Positions 25,921 through 35,652 of a DNA stretch of 64,000 bases are shown here, piece by piece. Made by a program: the position numbers and the translations under genes. Every line of letters starts with the position of its first letter. Within the stretch, counting starts at the first letter, position 1. Source of the stretch: DYJE01 sp041660385 (GTDB lineage Bacteria > Desulfobacterota > Desulfobacteria > Desulfobacterales > Desulfolunaceae); NCBI GenBank assembly GCA_041660385.1, contig JBAZWJ010000031.1:4519-68518 (forward strand), in the 5' to 3' direction. The notes under the pieces were generated by a model. The model made no database searches, was not told where the DNA came from, and saw only the letters and a program-made list of their open reading frames with translations.

Positions 25921-26954
25921 CTGAACGTCATACCCCTGCGGCACGCATCTAAAAAATGTATCATCCCAGTACCATGATAATTCAATGATTCCAGAGTATC
26001 TTCAGGATTTACATTTATCCTGGAAATGTCCATGGGGTCCCCAAAAACAGAGGACCTCTTATATGTCAAAGAAAACGAAACCTTAATACCAGAGTTTCTA
26101 AGAATTTCTTTGTGATTTTCATCGAAATCGCCTGCCCCCCCGTTGGGGTAGGCAAAAAAGTCACAAGGGCTCCCTGTTAATTTTACAAGTTTTTCATTAT
26201 TAACTGCTATTTCATTTACCACAGCAGGATAACTCATGGAAGAAAGGATGGTATGTGAATGGGTATGCCCGCCAAAATGAATATTCCGATTCGCAAGATT
26301 CGTGATCTGTTCATCGGTCATACTGAAAAACAGCCTCATTATCGGATCATCCGGGCTGATTTTCCTCATAACATCTGAAGATAGTGGGTATATGACGGCA
26401 TCTCGTTTTTCTGGTGGCAATAATTTCAGAGCATTAAAAATCAAATCATGTTTCTGAGATGTAATCGCGTTATCCGTATTTTTCAATCCCAGTGCATTGC
26501 ACAGCCATCCGGCTTCAGCAATAGAACATCGCATTAAAAACAGCCAGACCATATCAAACCAGAACGGTTTTCGATCTTCCACATACCGTGTGGGAACAAA
26601 TACAACCGCCGAAATATCCATGGATTTAAGAATGGGCCATGCCAGACGGTGAAAACTCTCATAACCATCATCAAATGTTATCAGAGCTGAGTTTTCAGGA
26701 AGGTCGGTTTTACCATCCACGCAGTCCAATATATTCTGGGGGGAAATAACCCTGTACTTTTTTTTTATGAACGCTATCTGCTGCGCAAAATTATCAACGT
26801 GCACAAATGTGGCCGGCAGAGATCCTGTTTTATGAACAGGTCCGTCAAAAAGCCCGTGATAAGTCAGGATCAAAGGCTTTTTTCTGTTCAAATAATGGAA
26901 CAGCCATGGGAGACCCGTTGCATTTGCAAGTTTGTATTTATACTTTTCCAGCAT
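25917..26954 (-). CDS. Polysaccharide deacetylase (carbohydrate esterase 4-like)
   Basis: 345 aa. NodB-homology domain: PLILTYHGLF near residues 27-36, ALITFDDGYESF holding the Asp-Asp metal/catalytic pair, HFGGHTHSHTILS with the metal-binding His pair, and FFAYPNGGAGDF. It removes N- or O-acetyl groups from sugars. There is no signal peptide, so it probably acts on cytoplasmic or membrane-bound intermediates. The start at 26954 gives a family-like N-terminus; the longer version needs a TTG start at 27014. It is four-base coupled to the MBOAT gene, so deacetylation and re-acylation are encoded together. Confidence 0.87.
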   Translation of the reverse strand: MLEKYKYKLANATGLPWLFHYLNRKKPLILTYHGLFDGPVHKTGSLPATFVHVDNFAQQIAFIKKKYRVISPQNILDCVDGKTDLPENSALITFDDGYESFHRLAWPILKSMDISAVVFVPTRYVEDRKPFWFDMVWLFLMRCSIAEAGWLCNALGLKNTDNAITSQKHDLIFNALKLLPPEKRDAVIYPLSSDVMRKISPDDPIMRLFFSMTDEQITNLANRNIHFGGHTHSHTILSSMSYPAVVNEIAVNNEKLVKLTGSPCDFFAYPNGGAGDFDENHKEILRNSGIKVSFSLTYKRSSVFGDPMDISRINVNPEDTLESLNYHGTGMIHFLDACRRGMTFR

Positions 26955-27021
26955 GATAGAACCTGAATTGGTAGTAAGTGTTTTCAAAACAACGTTCTGA
27001 TTGTTTTCAAACAATCATGGA

Positions 27022-28137
27022 TTACGAATCGCTTTGTCCAAGCATCTTTCGATAAAAATGATCTGTATTTTCGATCATTCTTTGAATGCTGAAGTTATTT
27101 TCAATAAATTCATAGCCGGACTGTCCCATCTGTTCTGCTTTTTCAGGTGATCGGATTATTTTCAAAACAGCTTCCGCCATTTTTAAATCATCATCCGGGG
27201 GAACAATCCAGCCGGTAGCTCCATCTATCACAAGCTCAGCGTTTCCACCCACATCGGTTGCCACAACAGGAAGCCCCATGGCCATGTATTCCATAATGGA
27301 GTTGGAAAGCCCCTCTGAATCCGATGAAATAACACCCAGAGTTACTTTTTCAAGCAACTGGGCCACATCACGTCTTCTTCCCATAAACGCCATCACGGAT
27401 GTCAGACCCAGATCTGATGAAAGTTGCTCAAGTGATTCGCGTAAATGTCCGTCTCCAATAACCTGATACTTAACTTCCAGATGTTCTTTATGAACAATGG
27501 CACAGGCTTTAACAAAAAGGTCCACCCGTTTCACTTCACGATTAAGATTGGCCACAATAGCCACAATGCATTCTTTTTTATTGTCCTTTACTCCTGTTCT
27601 ATTTTCAAAGGACTTAATATCCAGCCCATTATAGATAACGCTGATTTTCTCAGATTTTATTCTCTCCATCTGAGCGGCTTTTTTCTTAACCGCATTGGAA
27701 TTGGCAATCACTCCAGATACAAAGCGGTTAGCCGCTCTGAGCTTAAGTATGTCCATTGGCGAAAGATTGAATCCCATGTCTCTTCGAGAAGAAATAAGGG
27801 TCTTGATACCAGAAAACCTTGCCAACAGAATTCCAATACTGTTTGATGCAGGGAAAAAAGTATGAACAATATCGGGTTTCTCTTTCTTCAAGATCCTGTA
27901 AAGTTTTATTATTGAAGGTAAAGACTTCGATATATCGGACTTTACACCCAGACTTTGAATCATCACATCCGGGAATAATGAACCAGCTTCGTCAATGATA
28001 AACGGGCTGTCCTGCAATGAAATCAGAGTCACGGAATATCCAAGGCCAGGCAACTGCCGTAGCAGATGTGATAATTGATTTTCTGTCCCAGCATTAATCG
28101 TTCTTAGGAAATCTACGATATAAATAATTTTAAGCAT
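27022..28137 (-). CDS. Glycosyltransferase, GT4 family
   Basis: 371 aa. N-terminal domain with the glycine-rich acceptor loop (FLRTINAGTENQLSHLLRQL). The C-terminal domain carries IVAIVANLNREVKRVD, YQVIGDGHLRESLEQL, SSDSEGLSNSIMEYMAMGLP (the E-x7-E type donor-site motif) and VVATDVGGNAELV. This is a textbook GT4 retaining glycosyltransferase. Likely adds a sugar to the repeating unit on the cytoplasmic face. The ~100-bp spacer upstream contains a short self-similar stretch (ATGAAGGGCATGAAG). Confidence 0.92.
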   Translation of the reverse strand: MLKIIYIVDFLRTINAGTENQLSHLLRQLPGLGYSVTLISLQDSPFIIDEAGSLFPDVMIQSLGVKSDISKSLPSIIKLYRILKKEKPDIVHTFFPASNSIGILLARFSGIKTLISSRRDMGFNLSPMDILKLRAANRFVSGVIANSNAVKKKAAQMERIKSEKISVIYNGLDIKSFENRTGVKDNKKECIVAIVANLNREVKRVDLFVKACAIVHKEHLEVKYQVIGDGHLRESLEQLSSDLGLTSVMAFMGRRRDVAQLLEKVTLGVISSDSEGLSNSIMEYMAMGLPVVATDVGGNAELVIDGATGWIVPPDDDLKMAEAVLKIIRSPEKAEQMGQSGYEFIENNFSIQRMIENTDHFYRKMLGQSDS

Positions 28138-28236
28138 ATATTTCTTTTACCATGAAAAATATGAAGGGCATGAAGTTAATTTTGCGACCCTTTCGTTCTA
28201 CCCCCCTTCATGCACTTCATAGTGCTTTCATTAACT

Positions 28237-29283
28237 CTATTGATAGAGTTCAATGTCTCCATCTCCATGCCAGAAATCCCAGCGGCAGAGGCCAATCCTT
28301 TGCTGAACTTCGGTATCTAACGCAAGATACGTGAACCGTGGAGACCGGTTCGTTGGTAAAAATCCAAAGCGATAAAACCATTTCCTTGCATCCGGGTGTG
28401 TGGCAAAACACCAGATTCGTGAAACCTTATTATCATTGAAATAGCTAATTGCAGCCTGGATCAGGGCATACGCGCAATCACGATCATTATTGTTACAGAT
28501 CATATCCACAATCCAGCCCTCTTCCGATTCAGGCCCGATACAATTCACAATAATGGCACCACGCGCATTTTCCGAACCCGCTTTTAATATGGTGTACTGT
28601 TTCACAGGGCACCGTGTATATCGCCAGTTCAGATAGTCTTTCCCCTTCCGGGGTCGCAGTGTATTATCGTCAATCAAAGCAGCGTCAAGATCATCGAAGC
28701 TGTCATCAAACTCATTGATCTGATGAACGTTTATCTTCTGATTAATTTTTGGGAAAGGTAACAGTATGCTCCATAGTCCAAGAACATGGAACAGACTTTT
28801 TTTCATCATGGAACCCTGAATGGCTTTAGACCGGCAGACTCTGATCATGTAATTCGAATGGGAAACATCCTTGTACCCAAGGGCTTTCCTCAAACCATAC
28901 ATGGCATTGCTTGTACCTTTGGCAAGGGACAGATTAAAACCTTCGCTACCATGGATTACAAGTTTTTTTCCAATTCCCCTGCCCCGTACAGATAGAGAAA
29001 CCATCGAATCCTGCTGCCACGAAGCATTTATTTCTTTACCCGAAAAACCGATCTCCACAGGAGCAATCCCGACGCAGCCTGCTATCCCCAGCCGTTCATC
29101 AACGGCAATCACCGCTTTTTCTGCCATAGAAAAAGGGAGGTTTTCCTTTCTCCATTCCCAGCAACGGACAAAACGTTCGTACTCTTTCAGATTGTCTTTT
29201 AAAAAAGCGAGAAGAGCCTCTTCATCACTCTGACTCATCATTTTTATTTTTATCGGATTAACAGTTGAAATTCTATCATTCAT
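28237..29283 (-). CDS. GNAT-fold acyltransferase
   Basis: 348 aa. The first half has a GNAT core: EEALLAFLKDNLKEYERF, RLGIAGCVGIAPVEI and VSLSVRGRGIGKKLVIHGSE, where RGRGIGKKL is the acyl-CoA pyrophosphate loop. The second half (LDAALIDDNTLRPRKGKDYL to the end) resembles a second GNAT repeat, as in FemAB-like and exosortase-associated acyltransferases. It probably acylates a nucleotide sugar or lipid-linked sugar. Its ATG lies inside the end of the CapA gene (eight-base overlap), so the two are translated together. Confidence 0.8.
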   Translation of the reverse strand: MNDRISTVNPIKIKMMSQSDEEALLAFLKDNLKEYERFVRCWEWRKENLPFSMAEKAVIAVDERLGIAGCVGIAPVEIGFSGKEINASWQQDSMVSLSVRGRGIGKKLVIHGSEGFNLSLAKGTSNAMYGLRKALGYKDVSHSNYMIRVCRSKAIQGSMMKKSLFHVLGLWSILLPFPKINQKINVHQINEFDDSFDDLDAALIDDNTLRPRKGKDYLNWRYTRCPVKQYTILKAGSENARGAIIVNCIGPESEEGWIVDMICNNNDRDCAYALIQAAISYFNDNKVSRIWCFATHPDARKWFYRFGFLPTNRSPRFTYLALDTEVQQRIGLCRWDFWHGDGDIELYQ

Positions 29284-30418
29284 ATGGATTTGTAGATTTT
29301 TCTGATGTGATCTTCAAAGATCGTTTCAATGTTAAAAAAAGTTGCTTAAAATGGCTGGGTCTGATTTTTTTAATTCTTGACCAGGTCAAATCCCCTCCCA
29401 TAACTGGTTTAACTCGAATCTTCCATTCCATCTGAAGCGAATATAGTTTCCAGATAAAATCATATGCTGGCGAATTAAGTCGTAAGCATAGTTTTTTAAA
29501 CGCAGTTAATCGTCTTTGCGATTTATCCAGTTTTATGATTCCATCATTTGTAATGAGCGTTGGAATAAAACGATATGTATGCTTGTTTTCTGATGAATTT
29601 ATAACCGTAAGACCGCTTTTCCTGTTGTTCTCAGACAACTTGAATTGGCTCTGATGTGGTTTACCTTCCCTGTTGATGAAGGACCAGTTGAATTCATCAA
29701 AGAGAAAATTACCCATACTATAACAGATCAGACTACCATCATAAGTCTCTATCCCTTGAAGGACATGGGGATGATGACCCAGAATAATATCAGCGCCTGC
29801 CTGTACAAGTTTTTTTGCCATACTGCGCTGTTCAGGAGTCGGATATTCATATTGCTCGATACCCCAGTGAACAATTACAATCACACAATCCGACTGTTTT
29901 TTGCACTCTATAATGGTATTCACTGTTTCAGTTAGATCAAGGAAAGCAACACCAGGTTCCTGTTCTCCCGCATAACATCGCGACGCAACAACAACCGAGG
30001 ACCTGGCTATAACAGCAACATTATGTCCATTCAAATTCATAAATAACGGCTTATTGGCTTCATTTCTGTTTTTCCCGGCACCTGTAAAAGGCAGCCCTGC
30101 CTCTTCAAGTGCGGCAATTGTGCTGAAAAGTCCATCTTCACCGTAATCCATCATGTGGTTATTGGCTAATGAAACAAGATTTATTCCTGTTTCTTTCAAG
30201 ATATCAGCCCACCCGAGAGTTCCTCTAAGTGTGCATTTCCCTTGAACAGGATGACCTGAGTCACAGGTTATCAGAGGATTTTCAAGATTAATAACAGATA
30301 GGTCAGAATTTTTGAATACCGGTGTAACAGAAGAAAACACTTCAATCAAAGGGGTGTCGGAATGACTTCCATAAAAAGAAACATCACCTGTTGCACATAT
30401 ACTGAAGCCAGAGCCCAT
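29276..30418 (-). CDS. CapA-family protein (PGA_cap domain), copy 1
   Basis: 380 aa. CapA/PgsA metallophosphoesterase-like domain: ICATGDVSF at the start, NLENPLI, LANNHMMDYGEDGL, IVIVHWGIEQYEYPTPEQR and ILGHHPHVLQGIE, which carry the Asp/Asn/His metal-site residues. The last 110 residues are a basic extension. The family acts in poly-gamma-glutamate or capsule synthesis and attachment, though its exact reaction is unsettled. There is no obvious N-terminal membrane anchor, unlike B. subtilis PgsA. A second CapA lies at 34414. Confidence 0.88.
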   Translation of the reverse strand: MGSGFSICATGDVSFYGSHSDTPLIEVFSSVTPVFKNSDLSVINLENPLITCDSGHPVQGKCTLRGTLGWADILKETGINLVSLANNHMMDYGEDGLFSTIAALEEAGLPFTGAGKNRNEANKPLFMNLNGHNVAVIARSSVVVASRCYAGEQEPGVAFLDLTETVNTIIECKKQSDCVIVIVHWGIEQYEYPTPEQRSMAKKLVQAGADIILGHHPHVLQGIETYDGSLICYSMGNFLFDEFNWSFINREGKPHQSQFKLSENNRKSGLTVINSSENKHTYRFIPTLITNDGIIKLDKSQRRLTAFKKLCLRLNSPAYDFIWKLYSLQMEWKIRVKPVMGGDLTWSRIKKIRPSHFKQLFLTLKRSLKITSEKSTNPYE

Positions 30419-30421
30419 AAC

Positions 30422-31786
30422 TTATATTTCCTTTGACACATTGGATATGCAGAAACGCGTTTTACCCGATTTTTCTTTCGGTATATCAGGCACATATTCT
30501 TTAATAATTTTCAACTCACCTTTGAAATAATAATTCAGACGTTCATCAAGCTGTTTCATATCTCGATCCGAAAAATCAGGTCCTTTGACGATTTTCACCG
30601 TCATTTCATCAATCACATTCTGTACGAACTGCAATTGCTGAATACCGTTACAATCTTCGATGATACGATCACACAGAGAAACACCCGGGACATAAGAACC
30701 GGATGGTGTAACAAAAACATCGGTTTCACGACCAGCAAAAAAATTCATCATGGGCAAAGAAGAACCGCATGAGCATTTATCGTTTGAATGAATACCCAAA
30801 TCCCCTATCTGATATCGGATAAAAGGCATTTCAAAATTGAACAGATCAGTAAAAATAACATTGCCTAGTTCTCCTGGCAAAGCTTTCTTTCCATTATTCA
30901 AAAACTCCATGTATATACTGGAACAGTTGATATGATAACCTGTGTGCTTGTTACACTCTACTCCGACATATCCCCCTTCTCTACAACCATAAAACAGAAA
31001 AACCTCACTGTTAAATGCTTTTTCGATGGTTTCTCGTTGTGAGGCATTGCATGGCTCAGCTGTAAGAACAATTGATTTGGGAGAATGAATCTTAATCGAA
31101 TGTTTTAGTATATATCGCGCCATAATGTGTACAGGGTTTGAATAACCCTGAAGAATATCAGGTTTGAAATCATTAAGTTGTTTTACAAAACCACCCATTG
31201 TTTCATTATTCAGAAGAGAGGAAAAAAGATGCAGCTTATTGTGTGTCAAACGATTTACCACCCTGTACTTCAGATTCTGGATATTCGGGATGTCCTGAGG
31301 TGCCCCCCAAAGAAAGGCCACCTTGTCTCCGATATACCATTTAAACCATTCCCTGAAGTACTGCATTTCCGCTTGTTTGATTTTGGCCCTTTTCTTGTCA
31401 AAATAAATCGTAATGGGGGAATCGGTTGTCCCCCCTGTTCCGCTTTTTATTAATTTGCTCTGATCAATATTATCAGCAAAAAACCTGTCTGTGTTGTTTC
31501 TGATGATTGTCTTTGTCAACACCGGTATTTTTTCAAAATCCTCAAGGGTTTTGATATCATTCGGTTCAAGACCTATTCGTCGCCATTCATCATAATAATA
31601 AGGGACATTAGTGTAAGCGTGATGAATTAATTTTTTTAATTTTTCAAACTGAAATTTTCTTATCTCATCCTGATTTTTTCTGTGAAACGATGTAATAAAA
31701 TCAAGTTCCTCATAATATCCCGTTCCTTTGATCGTCTGATAAAGAGGAATGGTAATATTTTTTCGTAACCATTTTTCATTGATCAT
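30422..31786 (-). CDS. PaaK/CapK-like adenylate-forming ligase
   Basis: 454 aa. Resembles phenylacetate-CoA ligase and CapK: N-terminal YYEELDFI.. and VPYYYDEWRRIGLEPNDIKT, the P-loop-like KSGTGGTTDSPITIYF, then LTAEPCNASQRE, FYGCREGGYVG, FTDLFNFEMPFIRYQIGD, and C-terminal SGKTRF. It activates a carboxylic acid as acyl-adenylate and may transfer it to CoA or a carrier. In capsule loci such enzymes are thought to prepare an acyl or amino-acyl decoration. The ATG at 31786 with AAAGG upstream is preferred to one nine codons earlier. Confidence 0.88.
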   Translation of the reverse strand: MINEKWLRKNITIPLYQTIKGTGYYEELDFITSFHRKNQDEIRKFQFEKLKKLIHHAYTNVPYYYDEWRRIGLEPNDIKTLEDFEKIPVLTKTIIRNNTDRFFADNIDQSKLIKSGTGGTTDSPITIYFDKKRAKIKQAEMQYFREWFKWYIGDKVAFLWGAPQDIPNIQNLKYRVVNRLTHNKLHLFSSLLNNETMGGFVKQLNDFKPDILQGYSNPVHIMARYILKHSIKIHSPKSIVLTAEPCNASQRETIEKAFNSEVFLFYGCREGGYVGVECNKHTGYHINCSSIYMEFLNNGKKALPGELGNVIFTDLFNFEMPFIRYQIGDLGIHSNDKCSCGSSLPMMNFFAGRETDVFVTPSGSYVPGVSLCDRIIEDCNGIQQLQFVQNVIDEMTVKIVKGPDFSDRDMKQLDERLNYYFKGELKIIKEYVPDIPKEKSGKTRFCISNVSKEI

Positions 31787-31787
31787 G

Positions 31788-33098
31788 TTAAGCACCTTTA
31801 TTGTGAGACACACATAATGACGATAAAATAACTGATAGTTTTTGCGTAATAGCTTTCACGTTATATGATTCAATCATTGTTTCATCTGGCGAATAAACCG
31901 TTTCAGAGGATTCCTTTTTCAACTGTATGCATTCATAAAGAAACTGAATCACAGGAGAGGCCCTTTCGTCTGAAAAAACTCTTCCTGTATTTGTCATCTT
32001 TATAATGTTTGCCGCTTCACCTTCGGGGAAAAAACCAATAATTGGTTTTTTCGCTGCAATGTATTCAAATAATTTCGAAGGGACATAAGTTGAACTTGCA
32101 GGCCCGGTTCCAAGGGTCACCCACAGCAAATCTGCGGAACACATCTTTATTCGGACTTCGGCCTGGGGAATCCAGGGAATGATTTCAACGTACTTATCAA
32201 GATCAAGATCGTTGACCAGCTTTTTTGTTTCATGGTCTTTAGAACCATAGAGTTTAATTCTCACATTCATTTCATCAAGAGGAGGAATGCCCTTGGGCTG
32301 CAATCCTTTATTCCATGCTTCTATTGCATAAAACAGCGCATAGGGTTTGAATCGCGGATAGAATGTTCCGGCATGCACAATAGTAAACGTTTCATTCTCT
32401 GAAACCATCTCTGCTTTATCAAATTCAAATAGCTCCCATCCATTTGGGAGGAAAACCACATTCTGTTTATTTATCTCTGGAAAAGCATCCAGTAAATTTC
32501 TTTTATTCGCCTGTGTATTCGCCAGAACAAAAGACGCATTTCTATAAACAGCTCTTTCCATAACCTCAGAAATTTTAATTAATGTTTCATTGATAACCCC
32601 ACTATTTCTATATGCGTTCAGCGTCCAGGGATCACGGAAATCTGCAACCCAGGGTATCCCCGTAATTTTAGACAAAAGATATCCGATAATCTGAGATGAA
32701 TGGGGTGGCGAGGTTGTGTATATGGCGCAGACTTTTTTTTCTTTACATATTTTTAACCCACGGAGTAAAGCAAAGGGAAGCCAGAGAATCATATGGTCTG
32801 GAAAAGAAAAAAGACGCATCAAAACACTTCTGATCCCTCGAAGGATGATATTTTTTGGAATCCGGTTTGACAACCACAGCCAGGGATCAAGCGTCCTTGT
32901 TCGGTGGATGGTGATTTTTTTGTCAAACATGTCTGAATCATTCAACGTTCGATTTTGCTGGGGCTTGATGGTTACGACATCAATATTCCACCCATATTCA
33001 GAAAGATACCGTGCGAAACGTTCTGAGCGAACAGCTCCGGCACTTGGATTGGGGGGGAACGGATAGCTTATCATCAGGAGGCGTTTTGTTGGGTTCAT
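31788..33098 (-). CDS. Glycosyltransferase, GT4/WbuB-like
   Basis: About 436 aa. MISYPFPPNPSAGAVRSERF is the typical N-terminal start of the WbuB-like GT4 branch with the acceptor loop. AIYTTSPPHSSQIIGYLLSK, WVADFRDPWTLNAY, FVLANTQANKRNLLD and the C-terminal SKLFEYIAAKKPIIGFFPEG follow. Sugar donor unknown. The start is uncertain: ATGs at 33116 and 33098 both lie inside two tandem 17-bp repeats, and a third (33074) begins MISYPF directly; none has a good ribosome site. Confidence 0.88.
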   Translation of the reverse strand: MNPTKRLLMISYPFPPNPSAGAVRSERFARYLSEYGWNIDVVTIKPQQNRTLNDSDMFDKKITIHRTRTLDPWLWLSNRIPKNIILRGIRSVLMRLFSFPDHMILWLPFALLRGLKICKEKKVCAIYTTSPPHSSQIIGYLLSKITGIPWVADFRDPWTLNAYRNSGVINETLIKISEVMERAVYRNASFVLANTQANKRNLLDAFPEINKQNVVFLPNGWELFEFDKAEMVSENETFTIVHAGTFYPRFKPYALFYAIEAWNKGLQPKGIPPLDEMNVRIKLYGSKDHETKKLVNDLDLDKYVEIIPWIPQAEVRIKMCSADLLWVTLGTGPASSTYVPSKLFEYIAAKKPIIGFFPEGEAANIIKMTNTGRVFSDERASPVIQFLYECIQLKKESSETVYSPDETMIESYNVKAITQKLSVILSSLCVSHNKGA

Positions 33099-33128
33099 TG
33101 AGTTAGTAGGCTTCATTGAGTTAGTAGG
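33094..33128. repeat. Two tandem 17-bp repeats (TTCATTGAGTTAGTAGG)
   Basis: TTCATTGAGTTAGTAGG occurs at 33094-33110 and 33112-33128 and is followed by degenerate relatives (TTAATTGAGTTTGTTG). Similar TATTGGGTT / TTTGAGTTTATTG text fills the spacer at about 47660-47735. Confidence 0.8.
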
Positions 33129-33188
33129 GTATGTGAGCTTTTTGGATTAATTGAGTTTGTTGATATTTTTACAACCCAAGTAACCCGA

Positions 33189-34400
33189 TCATCCTTTAAT
33201 TCCTTTTTTGGCAACGGAATCATCATTTATCATCATCAGGGCATCGCAGAAAAATTTGGCTGCCCAGTTCAGGAGTTCAAACTGTCCGTATTCGGCATCG
33301 AAAGGAAAGCTGCCTTTTACACCGCCAAGAATTCCTGGGTTTTTATGGGTCAAGTTTTGAGTTTTATTAATGAAGTCAATGGCTTTTCTGGCAGCTGATT
33401 TGTATTTCGAATCTGATGTGATTGAATGGGCTCGCAGCCATGCGATGGACGCTTGAGCATCACCGGTAAGGCAGTCCCAATCAGCTTTTGATGCCCAGTC
33501 TTTGTCGAGTCTGCCGGGAATGCCGCCGTCAGGGCGCTGGCAGGCCAATAAAGCATCAAGAGTATTTATTGCAGCTGAAATATAGCGGGGTTCGTTCAGA
33601 AGAATCCCTGTTTCCAGGACACCCCGGGTTGCATAAACAATAGTGTGCAACAACGGTTTTTCAGGATCGTTAAGACAATTATCTGCAAACCAGCCCTTCT
33701 GATTTTGTTTTCTTAATGCGTTCTCAATATTTTTGCGGGCTGCCTCACTGTATTTTTTTTCTCCCGTAACATCTCCTAATTCAGCAAGGGCCCAAGCAAC
33801 ACGGGCATTGTATGTTGTTGCACCTTTCAACGCAAAATTTGAATCTCCACTGTCAAATAATCCGTTTGAATCCTGAACAGATACAAGATAATCCCCCGCT
33901 CTTTTTGCAGCTTCAATATATTTTTTTCCGTTTGTCTCTTTGTAGACAGCAAGCCATCCGAAAATTACCTGTCCCGTATTAAAAACAGCGGGGGTGGGCT
34001 TTGCAGTCACAACACTTCCCATAACAGCTCCAGAAGACATTTGTATTTGGATTTCCCAGTCAGCCATGTCCCGGGCTCTCTGTTTCAGGGAAGCGTCGCT
34101 GATAAAATCGGCTGCCACAATCATTGTTGGCATGATATAGCCGGTTGTTTCAGGATAAGAGGCCTGCCACCCCGAAGGTCCGTAACCTTTATATGAAGCT
34201 GACTTATAGGACCGTGACACGCCCTTATCCGGTGTTGAATCCTGGGCAAGACAAAGCCATCTAACTGTTTTATTTAAATGTTGATCATCTGATTGAGCCA
34301 TTGATGCAGTGGATGATTCCCGATTTATTTCTTTTTTCGTTTCGCTATCAACGGGCAGATATTTCCAGAATTTATTCAAAATAGCATACTTCAAATTCAT
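33189..34400 (-). CDS. Alpha/alpha-barrel (six-hairpin glycosidase-like) protein
   Basis: 403 aa. Repeated helical hairpins with GW, YPETTGYIMPTMI, YNARVAWALAELG, RPDGGIPG and LTGDAQASIAWL segments mark an (alpha/alpha)6-type toroid, as in six-hairpin glycosidases, lyases and epimerases. No signal peptide is seen. I do not know its substrate; in this position it may trim or modify the polymer or its lipid-linked repeat. It lies 14 bp downstream of a CapA gene, and homologues beside CapA in capsule loci are known to me only from memory. Confidence 0.7.
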   Translation of the reverse strand: MNLKYAILNKFWKYLPVDSETKKEINRESSTASMAQSDDQHLNKTVRWLCLAQDSTPDKGVSRSYKSASYKGYGPSGWQASYPETTGYIMPTMIVAADFISDASLKQRARDMADWEIQIQMSSGAVMGSVVTAKPTPAVFNTGQVIFGWLAVYKETNGKKYIEAAKRAGDYLVSVQDSNGLFDSGDSNFALKGATTYNARVAWALAELGDVTGEKKYSEAARKNIENALRKQNQKGWFADNCLNDPEKPLLHTIVYATRGVLETGILLNEPRYISAAINTLDALLACQRPDGGIPGRLDKDWASKADWDCLTGDAQASIAWLRAHSITSDSKYKSAARKAIDFINKTQNLTHKNPGILGGVKGSFPFDAEYGQFELLNWAAKFFCDALMMINDDSVAKKGIKG

Positions 34401-34413
34401 GATTCACCTTAAT

Positions 34414-35637
34414 TTATCGTAATACAATTTGAAACATACGACCCCCAAAATAGCTGAGTCCTTTACCCAGATAACACACTCCACGCCAGAGATAGGCGAA
34501 AACACCTTCTTCCGGTTTTCCTTTTTTTGTTTCATAAAAAAGGGCCTGACCTGAAAGAACGAATTTCAACAAATCCATACGCATTCTAAAAATTTGAGGC
34601 CAGAATTCCTGGACAACCCAGTCATAACAATTCCTCATATTTCTTTTTATTAATAAAAAACTTATAAATGCAGAAAGATACGTTTTGAAATGATCTCTGC
34701 ATGTAAAATAATATTTTTCGACAAGTAAATCAGGGTTCGAAATAACAGATGATAAATAGTCCAGATGTTTTTCAGCCTCGTTTTTTTTGTCACCGCTCAA
34801 CAGTTCCGTTTTACCGTTGGCCGTCTCAACGCAAACAACCTGAATACCCTTAATCGCCTTGTTTTCAACGTCAGCAAGAACAAGCATGCCGATTCTCGAT
34901 AATGAACTACCAATGGGTTTCATATCAAAAAGAAAATTTCCAAGGCTGTAGGCAATAAATCCATGTTTGTAATATTCGTAACCTTGAACCACGTGGGGAT
35001 GATGACCGATAACAAGATCTGCTCCCGCATCAATCAATGCACGACTCAAACGAATCTGGTCCGGTGCCGGATATTCATAAAATTCCGGGCCAAAATGCAG
35101 ATATGCAATGGTGATATCGGCTTTTTCACTCAAATCGCGAATTGACTGAACTGCTCGTTTTTTTTCAAGCAGCCCGGCTCCGGGTGAGCCTTTGCCAACG
35201 GATGATATTTCCTTTTGCGCCAGGGCAAGGATGCCAAAACAGCACCCGTTTTTTTCAAAAACAATCGAAGTATTGGCTTCATCAGGCGTTTTACCGGCAC
35301 CCAGCCATTTTATTCCATGGGCTTCAAGAATTGAAATTGTATCAAAAAGTCCCCTGTCGCCATAATCCAGAATATGATTATTCGCCAGAGACGCCACATC
35401 AACGTTAAGCTTTTTGATGATTTGAAATGCTTTAGTACTGGCCTTTAAGGTGGGAAAGTGAGACCAATTGGGTTTTTCTGAATCTGTAACCGGACATTCC
35501 AGGTTGATCAGACGCAGATCTTGGGCCGTAAACAATCCGATGACGTCTTCTTTGAGGATCTCATCGCCCACGCCGTTTTGCATTTTCTTATCAATGCCAC
35601 GGGCTAAGGCAATATCTCCTGTGATAATCATTTTCAT
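34414..35637 (-). CDS. CapA-family protein (PGA_cap domain), copy 2
   Basis: 407 aa from the ATG at 35637 (a GTG 12 bases earlier and an ATG two codons later are alternatives). Motifs as in copy 1: MIITGDIALAR, INLECPVTD, LANNHILDYGDRGLFDT, IAYLHFGPEFYEYPAPDQ, VIGHHPHVVQGYEYYKHG. The C-terminal ~110 residues are basic and hydrophobic and differ from copy 1, so the two are diverged paralogues, not a recent duplication. Two CapAs in one locus suggest separate acceptors or a heteromer. Confidence 0.86.
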   Translation of the reverse strand: MKMIITGDIALARGIDKKMQNGVGDEILKEDVIGLFTAQDLRLINLECPVTDSEKPNWSHFPTLKASTKAFQIIKKLNVDVASLANNHILDYGDRGLFDTISILEAHGIKWLGAGKTPDEANTSIVFEKNGCCFGILALAQKEISSVGKGSPGAGLLEKKRAVQSIRDLSEKADITIAYLHFGPEFYEYPAPDQIRLSRALIDAGADLVIGHHPHVVQGYEYYKHGFIAYSLGNFLFDMKPIGSSLSRIGMLVLADVENKAIKGIQVVCVETANGKTELLSGDKKNEAEKHLDYLSSVISNPDLLVEKYYFTCRDHFKTYLSAFISFLLIKRNMRNCYDWVVQEFWPQIFRMRMDLLKFVLSGQALFYETKKGKPEEGVFAYLWRGVCYLGKGLSYFGGRMFQIVLR

Positions 35638-35652
35638 AAGGTTAAACACTCA

